Source: Prorocentrum cordatum
Lineage: Eukaryota; Sar; Dinophyceae; Prorocentrales; Prorocentraceae
Direction of reading: 5' to 3'
Length of the DNA: 64,000 bases
Assembly (NCBI GenBank): GCA_963575745.1
Contig: CAUYUJ010000348.1
Location: 491,210-555,209, forward strand
The position numbers were made by a program, and so were the translations under genes. Below, piece by piece: positions 62,890-64,000 of the stretch. The notes under the pieces were generated by a model. It saw nothing but the letters and a program-made list of their open reading frames with translations, searched no databases and had not been told where the DNA came from. How positions within the stretch are numbered: the first letter of the stretch is position 1; each line of letters starts with the position of its first letter.

Positions 62890-64000
62890 TCAGACGGCGC
62901 CCAATTCCGCCTGCTGGCGGGCCTCTTCCGCTCGCTGGCGTTCCTGTTCGTCCTCCATGTCTGGGTGGGCCTCGAGCTCGGCTTCCAAGTCCACGTCGCC
63001 GCCCGCCGATGCCCCTGCCTTGATGGGCGATGGCGAGGAGGCGATGTCGATGCTGACGCCGCTGGTCCCAAGGAGGCGCCTGAACTTGCCCTTGGCCTCG
63101 GGGGGCTCGATGAGCTCCCTCTTGGCGCTGGCGAGGGGGGGCGCTGGCGCATCTGCGGGGCCGCCTGACGACGCCGCGCCGCTGCCCGCCGATGCGGCGG
63201 CGCCCATCAAGTGCGCGCCCCACTCGTCGTAGCCCACCCTTCTCGGCGAAGACGGCTTGGGCTCGGCAGGGAAGATGCCCGCGCCGATGATTGTCGACAC
63301 GGCCGGCACGTCCTGGCTATGCATGAGATGCTTCAGGTAGTCCATCGACCACTTGATGTCGTCCTCGAAGTAGGCGGGGTACACGGGCCTGCTAGGGTCT
63401 TTCTTGTACTTGCCGAACGTTTCCCTGCACTTCTGGTTGAACAGGTCTGGCTTCTTCGGGTTGGCGCAGGTCCACCAGGGCGCGCGGCTCTGCTCGTCGC
63501 TCGCACGGGAGAAGCACACCCTCTTGTCCGTGCACAACGCGAAGTGCGCCCGCGAGCCAACGGCCAGCATGTCCTCGTCGTCCTTCACCTGCCGAAATGA
63601 CGGCCTTATCAGCCGCAGGAAGTCGTCGCTGCTCACATCCTTCGGCTCGCCCTCCTTCCACTTGGAAACGAGCTCGGTCGCGCGCGTTGTTGCAGACCCG
63701 GCGGGAAGACCCAGTGTCGAACTCGGAACAGCCCCACCGAGCCCAGATCGCGGCGTCTTCCTCGCTCGGGCTCAGGAAGGCTTTCAGGATGGACGCCGAC
63801 TGATAATCCAACTCGCCGTCGTCAAAGATGGCGGGCCTGACGCGGGTTTCTGGCTCAGCCTTGAAGAAATCGAAGTGCTTGGCGGTCACGATCGTCGGGG
63901 CAAGCCACCCCGCTTCGCCTTCTCCAGACGGCTCCAGCTCTTCGATCTCCACGCGGCTCATCATGAAGGCCAGGGTCTTCGACCCAGCGCTCTTCCCGAC
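62890..64000 (-). CDS. ORF X: uncharacterised protein, partial at the right edge, one frameshift
   Basis: Frame 1 is open from the window edge (VGKSAGSKTLAFMMSRVEIE, then ELEPSGEGEAGWLAPTIVTA) to about 63,715. A frame change there continues as ATTRATELVSKWKEGEPKDV, SSDDFLRLIRPSFRQVKDDE, then WTCANPKKPDLFNQKCRETF and YFEDDIKWSMDYLKHLMHSQ. The C-terminus is Ala/Gly/Ser-rich, ending in an acidic helix (DMEDEQERQRAEEARQQAEL). MM at 63,964-63,959 could be the start, but the frame has no stop before the edge. VGKS at the edge could be the end of a P-loop whose first Gly lies outside. No family recognised. Same strand as Y, Z and W. Confidence 0.6.

Overview
This window looks like nuclear DNA of a dinoflagellate. 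The reasons are indirect. Most of it is very GC-rich and crowded with long trinucleotide microsatellites and small foldback elements. It carries non-LTR retrotransposon ORFs, an IS1595-like transposase relic and an intronless sulfotransferase. There is no bacterial operon structure, and I saw no rRNA, tRNA or 22-nt spliced-leader sequence. Genus cannot be decided from sequence alone.

Layout. From 0.2 to 34.9 kb the DNA is GC-rich and almost gene-free. It is a patchwork of (GGA/TCC)n, (GAC/GTC)n, (CA)n, (ATT)n and (GA)n arrays plus several short interspersed families. The clearest is family A, a MITE-like element of about 186 bp with CCCAGACCCCC / GGGGGTCTGGG ends and 13 copies. Families B, F, G, H, K and P are foldback elements, and C, D, J, M and N are other dispersed repeats. 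Between 2.5 and 14 kb the minus strand has hydrophobic blocks that resemble exons of an unidentified polytopic membrane protein. At 20.96-24.3 kb lies a plus-strand non-LTR retrotransposon with reverse transcriptase (RT), a zinc knuckle and a restriction-enzyme-like endonuclease, broken by at least two frame changes and a stop.

From 34.9 to 40.6 kb GC falls. This part holds 15-bp arrays, a satellite of about 160 bp with about 11 units, nested perfect hairpins and a (CTG)n-like array. The best host gene is a 393-aa membrane-anchored sulfotransferase on the minus strand (40,618-41,799). Directly beside it is a minus-strand non-LTR element (42,411-46,623) with RT and RNase H, one frameshift and a (GGA)n tail.

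From 50 to 64 kb the sequence has ordinary complexity and is coding on the minus strand. In transcription order (right to left) it holds a right-edge partial ORF (X), a dead IS1595/Merlin-like DDE transposase, a small ORF, ORF Y (438 aa), ORF Z (385 aa), ORF W (1,023 aa) and an RT relic. X, Y, Z and W match no family I recognise. Their shared strand and the transposase among them make this the best place to look for an undescribed large mobile element, but the link is inference.
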